A stretch of 30,523 nucleotides of DNA from Priapulus caudatus (taxonomy: Eukaryota > Priapulida > Priapulimorpha > Priapulimorphida > Priapulidae), in contig NW_014577101.1 in NCBI RefSeq assembly GCF_000485595.1, positions 214,761-245,283 of the forward strand. Direction: 5' to 3'. Below the pieces are notes generated by a model. That model ran no database searches and had not been told where the DNA came from. It saw only the letters and a program-made list of their open reading frames with translations. A program made the translations under genes and the position numbers. Positions 10,221 to 20,105 of the stretch are shown here, one piece after another. Position 1 is the stretch's first letter. Each line of letters begins with the position of its first letter.

Positions 10221-11771
10221 GCGTGTTTTAACTACGTATAGTACTTCCCTACGCAAACAACAGACGTAATAGACAATAAATATCGGCCAGCGTTAGTCTC
10301 CGACCATTGTTGGTCAATAACGATGAGTTCTTCTCGGACCTTCCGTGTATTAGTGTTTACAAAAGAACCATACTAGCGCTAGAGATATTTGCAATAAACT
10401 ATTAAAACTGACCTAGTAATATAACTGTGCGTGCAGACAGTCGTCATAAATGGTACGTAGTTTACTGGCGGAGACTTTGCAGTGTAGACATTTACCAGCA
10501 CGTAAAGGCTACCGACCGTGAATAAAATATTTTAACACGCCTTATAACTTAGACCTCGATCGATCCGTCTGGTCTTCCCCCAGTTCTCGTATATGAGAAT
10601 TCGAGGCCCCACTCCCCTTGCTATACGTAGATCTGAACGCTGCGGTGCTCTTTGCTTACTGCCGCTCCACACACGGCTGGTTACGGACAGTGTCGCTCTA
10701 TACGGCGGCAGCCAGCCACACAACGACCACATTCATAGCGCCGTCTGAGAACTGCGGCCAGTAGTTTCCCCCTGCCGCATCGCTCGCCATTATAATTATA
10801 CGTGGCTACCTACTCGAGCTTACGCACGATGTATCTTCACATAGGCGACAGCGGCTACGATGACAGATGTACTATACGTTGCGCATTTATTACGCGCGTG
10901 CTGGGCGTGTATGCCGTGTGCGTCGGCCGCGAACACATCCTAGTTTATGATGACACCGCGTGCGTAGCTCGGGCCGGCCGCAGCGCGCGCACCGTGGGAA
11001 CAACCTTGTTCCGATTCGATTTAATGTGTGCATCGATTATTTTAGCATGCGCCGAAAGTTTTGCCAAGTCGATCTGACGTTGCCGTCTGGTAACATATAC
11101 AGTGGTTTCATTATCGGAGGATGCTATCCGTATTGTCGCGTTCCTGTATCGAGTTATTCCCAACACGGTAGCGGCTGAATGCTCATTCGCTTTCGAGATG
11201 AAGTGATTTTAAGTCTAAACTCGTCTTTCTTGAACACTGCCCCCCTGCGATTCCGATGTAGCTTGCTTATGTGGAGTAGAGCAAACACGCACTCCCGAAC
11301 GTATTGACGTAATGAAACATTGTCTGCATTATATTGAACGTCTGAGATGGTGTGCATAATAATTACGTGAAAATGCTGGCGGGGACTGGATACGGTTAAA
11401 GTCCTGCATGGTGATGAATCCAAGGCGCTGTGAATTAGATAGATACGTTCGTTTTAGTTTACATGTACGTTACATAGTACGGAGATAAATTTCGATACAG
11501 ACGATTACGGGAATGCTATAGACGCACTCGAGAAAATCAGCACTAATTCGGCATGTCAGCAAATCTTAATTTCAATTTCAGCTATGTATTCATTATTAAT
11601 AACGGCTGATTTAACGCACTGCGACACAGACTAGCGCACCGGATGCGTTACACATATAACCGCAGTATATATAACTGTAAACCACTCTTATTATTTACGT
11701 ATGTGTCGCATATTGTGTATTTCGGAACGTTTTCGGATCCATGTTGGGCAGACGGAAGCAGAATTAATAGG
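10221..11771. other. Intergenic, no recognisable gene
   Basis: Unique sequence. Four overlapping ORFs of 72-91 residues lie on both strands between 10802 and 11423. This region is relatively CpG-rich and stop-poor, but none shows a domain. Mutual overlap on opposite strands argues against coding. Confidence 0.5.
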
Positions 11772-11851
11772 TGATAGCCGCAGTTCGGCTACACAATAGC
11801 GAGGTCGGTCGTTCTATCATATATCCTTCCCTTGACGACGCGCGCATGCAT

Positions 11852-11852
<1 letters not shown>
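11772..11852 (+). repeat. Duplicated flank of CA microsatellite, copy 1
   Basis: It begins GATAGCCGCAG and ends with ATCATATATCCTTCC, TTGACGACGCGC and then CA repeats. The same series of blocks recurs at 11950-12068, ahead of a second, degenerate CA-rich region. Copy 1 is shorter because of internal deletions. Confidence 0.65.

Positions 11853-11915
<63 letters not shown>
11853..11915. repeat. (CA)n microsatellite running into assembly gap
   Basis: About 31 uninterrupted CA units, then 25 N. The true repeat length cannot be known from this sequence. ORFs crossing it contain X residues and are artefacts. Confidence 0.95.
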
Positions 11916-11940
11916 NNNNNNNNNNNNNNNNNNNNNNNNN
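11916..11940. other. Assembly gap (25 N)
   Basis: Twenty-five undetermined bases at the end of the CA array. A dinucleotide array inside or beside a local duplication (11772 and 11950) is a typical place for an assembler to stop or to misjoin. Confidence 0.98.
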
Positions 11941-11949
11941 ATTGACGCA

Positions 11950-12068
11950 ATGATAGCCCGCAGATGTCGGCACTACTGACCATACAATAAGCGCAGGGCT
12001 ACGTTCCCGTTCTAGGGCAATCATATATCCTTCCGCTTGACGACGCGCACGCCATGGCCATAGTTCAT
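11950..12068 (+). repeat. Duplicated flank of CA microsatellite, copy 2
   Basis: Aligns with 11772-11852: TGATAGC then C then CGCAG, GTCGGC, ACAATA, ATCATATATCCTTCC and TTGACGACGCGC, in order. It contains about 40 more bases between the blocks than copy 1 and leads into the degenerate CA-rich region at 12069. Confidence 0.65.
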
Positions 12069-12300
12069 CACACACACACACACATTGACACACGTCACGA
12101 CACGGCACACAGCACACACACCACAACTTACAGCCCACACAGCACACCATTGCACCAGCACCCCAGCACACACACACACCACCACCAAACACGCCGATAC
12201 CGAGCACACACACACACAGCAAGTCAGCACGCCCTGAGCCACCCCCAGGCCACACGCAGCACCACACACAACACAAACACACCGCACACACACAACACAA
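12069..12300. repeat. Degenerate CA-rich tract
   Basis: ACAC-rich sequence with many interruptions (CACG, CAGC, CCA). It reads as an old, mutated CA microsatellite, in contrast to the perfect array before the gap. T/H-rich and C/V-rich ORFs on both strands come from this composition. Confidence 0.8.
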
Positions 12301-12548
12301 TGACTACATCGAGCAGAGGAGCAAGGTCAGATAGGTCTACGCTGTTGAAGCCCAGCCGGGTCTTTACGCACTCGCGCAGAGCTCACTATATGGCTAGGAA
12401 TATGACGAGCTGCCCCCATAGTCTCATGAGCACTACGTCGTTAATGACCTGACGAAGCAGCCGTCAATATGGATAAAATCTTTGTGAGGTGGGGCTGGCA
12501 GGCAGGCCGTGGACAATCGAATAGACGGATGGCCGGAGGGACTGATAA
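12301..12548. other. Intergenic, no recognisable feature
   Basis: Unique sequence between the CA-rich and ACGG tracts. Nothing recognisable. Confidence 0.5.
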
Positions 12549-12590
12549 ACGGACGGACGGACGGACGGACAGGCAGACGGACGGACAGGT
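12549..12590. repeat. (ACGG)n tetranucleotide tract
   Basis: About five perfect ACGG units at the left end, then imperfect GGAC/AGGC units to 12590. Confidence 0.85.
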
Positions 12591-12597
12591 GGAAGAC

Positions 12598-12697
12598 AGA
12601 TATATCGGTAATACTGTACTTAAACTATAACTTAACTATATATATAACTAATACTATAACAATACTATATAATACAATATACAATATAACAATTTAA
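12598..12697. repeat. AT-rich ACTATA-type degenerate tract
   Basis: Repeated ACTATA, TAATAC and AACAAT-like words with no fixed period. Low-complexity sequence. Confidence 0.7.
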
Positions 12698-13016
12698 AGA
12701 TAATAATACGGATGCGTTACTTTATCAAAAATGGGTTATCTGATGTAAGAAATTCGTTTCCTACCCCCACCTCCGCACACAAATGCGTAATTGGAACTCT
12801 TTTGAGCGCGTGAGACGATCGAATCTACGTTAGTCGGACGCGCAGTAAGATGTTACGTATCTTTATCGGCCATCTCAAAGTATCATGTTATCACTAGTCA
12901 GATATTTGCTCATCATGGGCCAACAATGGCGTTGACTAGCTGTCATGCCTCTGTGTGTGGCGGATCACCTGACAAGGCAAGTGTGATGTGGAGCGAGCAC
13001 GCTTGGTAGAGAGAGC
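12698..13016. other. Intergenic, no recognisable feature
   Basis: Unique sequence between the AT-rich tract and the GA array. No supported feature. Confidence 0.5.
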
Positions 13017-13050
13017 TTGAGAGAAAGAGTGCGCGCAATAACCAGAGAGC

Positions 13051-13084
<34 letters not shown>

Positions 13085-13151
13085 CGAGAGCGAGAGAGAG
13101 AGCAAGGCGAGAGAGAGAGAGAGAGAGAGGAGAGAGAGCGAGAAGGAGAGA

Positions 13152-13193
<42 letters not shown>

Positions 13194-13397
13194 GAAAGAG
13201 GAGGTGAGTGAGCATGAGAGAGAAAGGGGATGTGCGTGCGTCCGCGCGAGTATAACATACAAAGACACGGAAAGAAAAAGATAGCGAAAGGGGGAGAAAG
13301 ATAGAGAGACAGAAGGAGAGACAGACAACGAGAAAGAGAGAGAGAGAGAGAGAGAAGAGGAGAGAGAGAGAGAGAGAGAGTAGAGAGAAGAGAGAAC

Positions 13398-13428
<31 letters not shown>

Positions 13429-13455
13429 AGATGGAGAGAGAGCGAGAGATAGATC
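13017..13455. repeat. Long imperfect (GA)n purine tract
   Basis: About 440 nt that are mostly GA dinucleotides on the plus strand, with several perfect runs (for example about 13050-13072, 13163-13192 and 13403-13420) and a 9-G run ending at 13428. Between 13200 and 13330 it is more degenerate. The S/L-rich minus-strand and E/R-rich plus-strand ORFs of up to 179 residues are translations of this repeat. Mirror-symmetric GA/CT tracts can adopt triplex structure, which is general knowledge and not shown here. Confidence 0.92.
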
Positions 13456-14134
13456 GATTCAATCGACTTTCTCAAGAGGTTTCGCTCCGTCAGTCTGTGT
13501 AGGTTCGCTAGATTTCAAATCTTTAATAAATATCATCGGTCACATTTGTTCGTCGACTACATAATTATACGTGATAAAATTTTCTTATCTGATAATAATT
13601 TTAAACTTTAAATGCAAGTATGAAACTCTTACCAATATGTTAGATATAATATAAATCGCTTCAAATAGGTTTTTACCTAGTTGTTTAAGCGTTTTATGTA
13701 TAAGAATCGACATAAAGCGCCTTTGTAGCGTATGGACTGAACTGAGCCAATTGATTAGGACAAGCGACACTCCGCGTTGCGGCGTAGTGTAATGCGCGTA
13801 TAGCTGTTTAAAAGACATACGATGTGTTTTTCCGAGTTCCCGCGGGAGTATGAGTATGGCCGTTTTTTTTTCTTACTCCACGGTTGTTAAATTGAAGCGC
13901 GTGAAACACCTGCGCTAGTTGTGGACGGACGCGGCCATTACCATGTGCGCATCCACCCTGCTGTGCAATAGCCAGTATCAAGAGACAGCCCAGAAAGGCG
14001 TGTGCGTGAGAATGGAAGACACGGCTCGAGTGGGACGGGGAGCAGTTCACTGTACGTAACAGCCTATTCTATAGACTGGTGACTAATCTTCGCTGATTTC
14101 TTTGTAAATTATGGGGTTTCCATCTGGAATTATT
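13456..14134. other. Intergenic, no recognisable feature
   Basis: Unique sequence, AT-rich at 13500-13700 and more CpG-rich after 13740. No supported gene. Confidence 0.55.
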
Positions 14135-14210
14135 GTCGCTTTGCTAGCCTTCCTCGTTCTAATCTCACTGCTCTCCTCACATCTCTCAAGTAGACTATAA
14201 AGACATTGGT
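14135..14210 (+). mobile_element. 76-bp dispersed repeat, copy 2
   Basis: Identical to 9271-9346 over 76 nt and in the same orientation. It is followed by (TA)n at 14211-14230. Its tail abuts the region that holds the zinc-finger-like relic. Perfect identity between copies 4.9 kb apart suggests a young family or gene conversion. Confidence 0.7.
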
Positions 14211-14230
14211 TATATATATATATATATATA
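14211..14230. repeat. (TA)n microsatellite
   Basis: Ten TA units forming the tail of the dispersed repeat copy 2. Shorter and purer than the tail of copy 1. Confidence 0.9.
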
Positions 14231-14286
14231 CGTGCAGTATTACGCGCAATTAATAGAGCAATTGAACATTCATTCGTGCATATTAT

Positions 14287-14625
14287 ACCTCCATTTACAA
14301 TAATTACACCGGCATTCATATTAATTTCCTCCTCGTAGTTTCAAAGTAGAACGTTATCGTAACTCGTTTTAACTTTTATTCGTGACAATTAATTCCGCAC
14401 TTGTCACATTTAAACCAACGCTCCTGCCAATCAAACCCGAATTCGGAATAAAAAAACATGCCTTCATAGGGATTACACTTGTATTCATAGTATATGTGAT
14501 TGCACCTGCCTCCCCGGTAAAACATGGCTATTATATTAGCAAAGTAAAATATACTCGTACTGTTTAAGCCTTCATAAGGAAAAATTAAGCTTGCATTCAC
14601 AACAGGTTAACATGCATTCGTAGAA
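14287..14625 (-). pseudogene. Possible decayed C2H2 zinc-finger array
   Basis: On the minus strand a clear fragment at about 14420-14380 reads E-R-W-F-K-C-D-K-C-G, like the TGERPFKCDKCG start of a C2H2 finger. The DNA just before it (GCAGGAGCGTT) resembles the codons of the TGER linker with two bases lost. Three further related sites lie near 14601, 14489 and 14320: TGTGAATGCAAG, TATGAATACAAGTG and TATGAATGCCGGTG. In some frame these read C-E-C-K, Y-E-Y-K-C and Y-E-C-R-C. The last is preceded by GAGGAGGAAA, like a GEK linker. Spacings of 112, 81 and 88 nt scatter around the 84-nt zinc-finger period. The fragments are in different frames with stops between, and the histidine halves (H-x3-H) are not intact, so no functional protein could be made. 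It could instead be a non-coding degenerate repeat built on TATGAATGC. Confidence 0.3.
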
Positions 14626-15323
14626 AAATCAAGTGATTGAAACTTCAAAATATTTCTAACATTAATTGATTAACAATATTGATGCGATTTTTGTAAACCA
14701 CGCGCAAACAGTTTCCAGTCCAAACCAAACCCCCAAGATGAGTCACGGGACGCAACAAATTCCGACAGGCCTAGTGTAGCAATAGATATGCATTACGTTA
14801 TCTACTGTGTATTGCGTGGACAAAATGCGTGTGTTTACATAGAAAACCCGCGTGGGTGTGTTTACCTTTTTTTTAGGAACTAATGCGAAAGTACGTGTGC
14901 GCGGAATTCCTGTTGACTTTGATTCGTTAAAAATGCAACTTACGTGCAGATCACGGCCAGTAAGGCACCGGAATCGCGTCATCCCGCAAAACGTCGGCTA
15001 ACGATTATCATGGCTTTCAAAGGGCATTATGAGAAAGATCGGCACTCAATCTCACACTAATAGCGAAGCCAGAGATTACCTTTGCGAGCCGGACTGTCCT
15101 ACCCCAATGACAGCTGCAAGCTCTCAGAAAATCGTGACGTAATTCGGAAGCCGAGCAGAAAGGAGTGAACGCGATCTGTTTTATCGCGTAGTGTTTACGG
15201 CGCGTCAACACTGGCCTGTGCGTAATTAGAAACGCTAGCCGACTCGAAAAAGCGCAACTAGCCGCGTTGACAGGTGACACCTGCGTGTCACCTCGGCACG
15301 TGACGCAGACACAGGTACGTGGC
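14626..15323. other. Intergenic, no recognisable feature
   Basis: Unique sequence before the 12-bp minisatellite. A donor-like CAGGTACGT occurs at about 15312-15320 on the plus strand, but nothing upstream supports an exon. Confidence 0.5.
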
Positions 15324-15479
15324 TCTGACGCTGCAGCTGACGCTTCCTCTGACGCTGCCTCTGACGCTGCCTCTGACGATGCCTCTGACGCTGCCTCTGA
15401 CGCTGCCTCTGACGCTGCATCTGACGCTGCCTCTGACGCTGCATTTGACGCTGCCTCTGACGCTGCATCTGACGCTGCC
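15324..15479 (+). repeat. 12-bp minisatellite, 13 units (TCTGACGCTGCC)
   Basis: Thirteen contiguous 12-nt units, with a diverged fourteenth up to 15491. Eight substitutions from consensus are visible: four change GCC to GCA (units 1, 8, 10 and 12), and the others are in units 2 (two changes), 5 and 11. Units 8-13 alternate GCA and GCC, a 24-bp higher-order period. Because 12 is a multiple of 3, the frames stay open through the array, so ORFs on both strands (up to 200 residues) are expected without selection. The plus frame at 15267-15596 would encode an S-D-A-A repeat followed by a proline-rich tail. Confidence 0.93.
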
Positions 15480-15492
15480 TCTGGCGATCTTC

Positions 15493-15565
15493 CTCCACCA
15501 CCCCCACCACCACCAGCACCAGCAGCAGCATCACCAGCACCAGCACCACCACCACCACCACCCTC
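15493..15565. repeat. (CCA)n/(AGC) trinucleotide tract
   Basis: CCACCACC-rich sequence with CAGCAGCAG insertions directly after the 12-bp minisatellite. Translations are poly-P/A (plus) or poly-G/V (minus). Confidence 0.88.
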
Positions 15566-16770
15566 CTTCCCGACAGCAACAGACGTCTGCGTGTGAGAGA
15601 CTCTCACCACCAGCCTCATCCGTCTCTATACCGAATCGATCTGTCGATCGTGTATACATACATATATGCGTATCAACGGGGGGTTATTAGGAAATGCCGT
15701 TGAAATCGGGGTGAATTATTGCAAATGCTATTATCATAGCGCGATTGACGGACAAAATATCACGCAGAGCTTCTTGGGATAAGCGAAGCATCAGTTAAAC
15801 GAGATCGATATAACATGGTGCGTGTAGCGAGATGCTTCGTCTTGTTTACCGCTCGTCAGACGTTCGTAAACTGCAAAGTTTCGGCGGCAGACATTATCGT
15901 TAGTTCTTTTTCTCACAAACGTTCGATGGATTTTCCTTTTAACTTAGTATACATATTGAGTAAAAGTAAGTGTATTACTAATATTACTAATAAACTTTAC
16001 TATAAGTATTACCATGCTTAGTATTAGACGGTATCTATTACGCAAGCATTTTCCCTGTCAGTGCAGCTAGGCTTCATTATAGACGAGGCATCATAGTCGG
16101 ACAGCGCCATTATAAAAACTATGAGTTTCACAAATGTGCGTGTGTTGAAACGCGCTCTTACATTAGCCGCCAGCCACCAGCGTGTCGTTAGCGGTGAATA
16201 GACTTCATTTGAGATCGTGGTGACTATTGATTCTAGACGTATTCCATTTCGACATATCTCTCGATTCGACAACGCACGTCATCCGTAATTTTAGCAAGAC
16301 GCCAACGAAGCGAAAATTAACCTCTGAGATCGTAGATTGCACGTTGCACATGCCATGGGGACTTTTTGCGAACGAGCTATATAGTTCGTTTCATTTGGCA
16401 CGTACGTGTGCACCCGAGATGAAAGTCACCGGGAACTTGAGAGTGCTCCAAAAAGTCGGTTTCTGCTCTAGCTTTTTTATGCGAGTAAACACGCAACGCA
16501 CATGTACGCCATTTTTTCTCTTTACCTGCTATCGGGCGATGCATCGTTGGAATCACACAAACTATGACTAAGCATCGGAAAGTGATAGTGTAGACAGTGC
16601 GGGCATTATTGTGCGAGGTACCACACACATCTGCCATGCCTCGGCGTTTGGTCACTTTTCTTCTGACTGTCTGAATAAACTAAATTAGAATTGAGCACGA
16701 TGAGGGGATGTCGGCATTTCGCGGATTGTCGCAAGAGATGGAAAATCGAACGAAATTACTACCGTCGATC
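15566..16770. other. Intergenic, no recognisable gene
   Basis: Unique sequence. The 114-residue plus ORF at 16227-16571 and its minus-strand overlap at 16377-16655 have no recognisable domain, low-complexity signature or transmembrane pattern that I can support. Confidence 0.5.
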
Positions 16771-16882
16771 AATCCTCCCTCGTTCTCCTCCCTTTCTCTA
16801 GCTGGTGCGCGCTCTCTCTTTTTATCTTGCTCTTTCCTCTCACGCGCGCACGCCTCTCTGTTCTTTCTGCTCTTTCTTTTCG
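16771..16882. repeat. Pyrimidine-rich low-complexity tract
   Basis: Imperfect CTT/CTC-rich sequence interrupted by GCGCGC and CACGCGCGCACG blocks. Short S/L-rich ORFs over it are not genes. Confidence 0.6.
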
Positions 16883-16890
16883 CAAGATAT

Positions 16891-18050
16891 CCAATATTGT
16901 AAATATTCTGTATCGACAATTTTAGACGGCAGCATGAGGAGGGAAGCAACCACATTTGCTAACGGGGAACGCAGGTTTAAAGACGTATCCACCGAGCCTG
17001 GGTAATCCCTTAATGCGACTCTGCCTTTATCGTACCGCAAACTGATAATTCTTTTGTAATTGATATTAAGATGCCATCGTGCTGGTAAATATGAACATGA
17101 CTAGCTAATAAAGACACGATTCAGAGCATGAGAACGCCAACCGGAGAGCAAACAGCACATAAAGGAGTCATGGTTGCCGGGGTTTGACTCCCATAATGGC
17201 AAGATTAGGCCCGAGGCGATCTGTCTTCACGCACACATTACCGGATCGTGCGCGCGCACCTTCTCAGTTGCGTGGTCACGTGGTCACGCATGGCGGGGCG
17301 CATGGCAGCGTGCGCTACACGCTCACGGATCGTGCGAAATAAATTTATGGATGTCATGGATGCGTGCGGGCGCTTACAGCTTCGTGATGCGATGCACTTC
17401 GCCCCCACCCTCCTCTCTCTCCCCTCCCTCCCCTCCCTTTACAAGTTAGTAGTCTCACTGTCGCTTACATCGCGCATGATACTTAAACCACGTTCAAACA
17501 CGAGCTGCTCACGATCGTAAAAAAACGCGCCGAAAGAAAATGAAAGGGAAGGCGGTCCGAAAGCAGCGCAAGTGCGTGCTTAGATAGAGCCGGTACCTCC
17601 CGCTGCGTCTATACCAAATCTGTGCCCGTTTAGGATCATAATGTTCAATCAGGTTGAGTATGCGTGTTCGGCATCCTGTGGGTAATGTTTGTTTCGGTAT
17701 CGCAGACAACATTTCTTCGATACAGAACATTATTTATTCGTTGACCTGACACCATTGAATTCAAGGGTTACATTTAGTGTTAATTATACCTATGACAAAA
17801 TTAATAGAAATCGAAATTGCGTCACTACGTGATCGAGAAATTTCGTAATAAATATTTAGCCGTAATATTAAAAAAACTGCGGAGTTTTCCGTGGAACATG
17901 TATATTGTGCTTATTTGCTAATTTCCGATAATCATTAGTTTAGTTGCATAACATGCATGGGAATGTATCTGATAAGAATAGCTGACATTGTCATATGACC
18001 TGTCTAACATCGCTCCCTTCTTCTCCGCGAAGCTACAAAATCACAATCGT
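16891..18050. other. Intergenic, no recognisable gene
   Basis: Unique sequence. The noted sub-features are a direct 8-bp repeat GTGGTCAC that creates an E-box CACGTG near 17277-17287, a C-rich patch at about 17401-17440, and a B-box-like GGTTTGACTCCC near 17181 without a tRNA fold around it. Confidence 0.55.
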
Positions 18051-18143
18051 TGTGGTGTGACGTTCGTTGTTGTGTGAAGTTCGGTGTGGTGGGAAGTTCG
18101 GTGTGGTGTGAAGTTCGATGTGGTGTGAAGTACGATGTTGTTC
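18051..18143 (+). repeat. 17-bp minisatellite, five units
   Basis: Five units of TGTGGTGTGAAGTTCGG type start at 18051, 18068, 18085, 18102 and 18119, with a partial sixth. Each differs from consensus by at most three bases. The unit is not a multiple of three and no ORF runs through it. Confidence 0.93.
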
Positions 18144-18499
18144 TTGCTAAATTATTGCGGATGGTATTTACATTAGGTTAAGGCATTATACCTTTCAGTA
18201 TATGCCCGGACAGTCTCGCACCAAAATGTATCCCAGCTGGTTGAAACACTCGTCAGAAATCTTCCGAAACTCGGATACGACAGCCGCCTATTATCTGGGT
18301 TTCCTTGAGCAATTTGTTCTAGTCCTTCACGATATCTACATATACGCAATGGTGCCAGACTATTTTCCTCTCATGCAGACGAGAAAACCGGTTGTCTGTC
18401 CGTTTTAATTTTGAGTGCAAACAGCGATGTGGTCTAACCACCGCGACTGTTAACCTGCCATGTCGTATCATCTCCCTCCCCCTCTATATCTCTCTCTCT
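18144..18499. other. Intergenic, no recognisable feature
   Basis: Unique sequence with a short CT run just before 18500. The 68-residue ORF at 18202-18408 has no recognisable motif. Confidence 0.5.
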
Positions 18500-18690
18500 C
18501 ATACATACATACATACATACATACATACATACATACATACATACATACATACATACATACATACATACATAAATGCATGCATGCATGCATGCATGCATAC
18601 ATACATACATACATACATACATACATACATACATACATACATAAATGCATGCATGCATGCATGCATGCATGCATACATACATACATATAT
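18500..18690. repeat. CATA/CATG tetranucleotide array with higher-order structure
   Basis: (CATA)n, AAAT, (GCAT)6, (ACAT)n, AAAT, (GCAT)7 and (ACAT)n occur in series. The two AAAT-(GCAT)n blocks are 72 nt apart. This suggests that one composite block was duplicated, not that single units slipped. Y/I/H/T- and V/C/M-rich ORFs on both strands are artefacts. Confidence 0.95.
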
Positions 18691-19647
18691 GTATAAATTA
18701 ATTAGCTTGAATACATTCGGCTGCAGCAGCATGTATCTCCGCTCAACATGACCGACAATAAATATAAATCTTGACAATTGATAATAGATTGAAGCTTACA
18801 CGCTACGCGAAACATCCAGCGTAGTTTGCATAGCCATGCTGATCGTGGGATGTACAGGCATGCTCGTACGACGCACATCCTGTGCACGCCTGCTCCGGCG
18901 ACGGGATAGAGCGAGAGAGGGACGCATACACATCCACTTCATACATTTAAATGCGTTGTAATTCGTCGATATCAATGCCAAAGAAATGACATGCACAGTT
19001 CCGATGCACGGCCATGCGGGGGCGAATGTTCAAGTGGCGGACACGAGCATAGACGAGCCACTAGAAATAATTTCTTTCCGATTAGATTTTTTTTTTAGCC
19101 GAGTATAAAAATTGCGTAGCGAGCGTGGAGCCAGAGAACCGGGCAGTGCGGGGACCGCGCTTGGAATACAAGCTGGCTCATAGAGGCTTGTACGCGCCCG
19201 CACCCACGCACGCACGTACGCATTTTGCGCCGGAGAACAGTACGGTTTTCCCGTGTCAGAGAAAAGTTGCGTTTAATCCTTAAAAGATATTTATTAGATC
19301 ATAGCGGAGTCATTGGCGTAAGTGATGCAATCCAGAAACCGAGCTTCATTTGTCACGTCGACACTCGTAATGGAAAAATACCGCTAATCTGATTTCCGAT
19401 TCGCCGCGATCCACCTTGACAGTATTTTATCCGCCCATTGTGGGTAAAAAGTTGGCACGCTAAAGGCAATGCCCGCGCCGGAGTCTGAAGGGAAAATTAC
19501 GCGCCCGAGAAGTTCGGCCGCGTTAGTAAAGACAAAATTAATGTTTCGTGACGATGAGTCCGCCTCCTCCATCAGTCGCCATCGCTGCGCTATTTAGAGG
19601 TTAACTCCCCGTTGCGCTTGACGAGCAAACGCATTATTATCGTTCTC
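18691..19647. other. Intergenic, no recognisable gene
   Basis: Unique sequence with CpG-rich spots near 18880-18930 and 19110-19240. Short ORFs only, with none supported. Confidence 0.55.
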
Positions 19648-19664
19648 AATATTATTATTATTAA

Positions 19665-19697
<33 letters not shown>

Positions 19698-19705
19698 CAT
19701 CATTG
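19648..19705. repeat. (ATT)n microsatellite
   Basis: About fifteen ATT units with one interruption (TTAATATT), ending in ATCATC. Confidence 0.92.
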
Positions 19706-19835
19706 TAGTCGCGGCACACCGAAGAATGACAGGCGACACATTTTCCTTGTCTTTTACTTGTTTTATTTCGCACTCAGTACCACAGAGTGTGGCGCACACT
19801 GCAGTACAGGTGAAACTGCAACACACCTGGCGGTA

Positions 19836-19890
19836 ACAATCATCATCAATGATGATAATAATGCTATCAAAATAATATCATGCTATCAAA

Positions 19891-19927
<37 letters not shown>

Positions 19928-19930
19928 TTA
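19836..19930. repeat. ATC/AAT/ATT tract with a ~20-bp duplicated word
   Basis: ATGATAATAAT sequence, two copies of ATGCTATCAAAA followed by AAT-rich bases, and then (ATT)n at about 19894-19923. Minor nested duplication in simple sequence. Confidence 0.8.
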
Positions 19931-19979
19931 TTTTTATCATCTTTACGAACATCATAATCATGTGTTATATATGTGTCAA

Positions 19980-20105
19980 TATCTTCTTCTGCTGCTGCTG
20001 CTTCTTCTTCTTCTTCTTCATCATCTTCTTCTTCTTCTTCTTCTTTTTCTTTTTCTTCTTCTTCGTCTTCTTCTTTTTCTTCATCTTCATCTTCGTCATT
20101 GTTAT
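19980..20105. repeat. (CTT)n/(CTG)n trinucleotide tract
   Basis: TCTTCTGCTGCTGCTGCTTC followed by long CTT/TTTTC runs and CATCTTC units. The E/D-rich minus ORF (19867-20136) and the L-rich plus ORF are its translations. Confidence 0.9.

Noticed and set aside
10802-11423. Overlapping ORFs on both strands as a small gene
   Set aside because: They overlap in opposite strands and frames and show no domain. Low stop density follows from CpG-rich composition.
11764-12452. ORFs of 132-178 residues over the CA region on both strands
   Set aside because: They are translations of CA/GT repeats, two cross undetermined bases, and open frames overlap on both strands.
12936-13475. Serine/leucine-rich ORFs of 165 and 179 residues
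   Set aside because: Translation of the GA/CT microsatellite. The same stretch is open in several frames.
15017-15619. 200-residue minus-strand ORF with A-A-S-E repeats
   Set aside because: A 12-bp tandem unit without stops keeps the frames open on both strands. Unit differences in this frame change residues, giving less support than the plus frame.
17181-17192. GGTTTGACTCCC as a tRNA or SINE B box
   Set aside because: No A box at the proper distance and no acceptor stem or cloverleaf can be formed.
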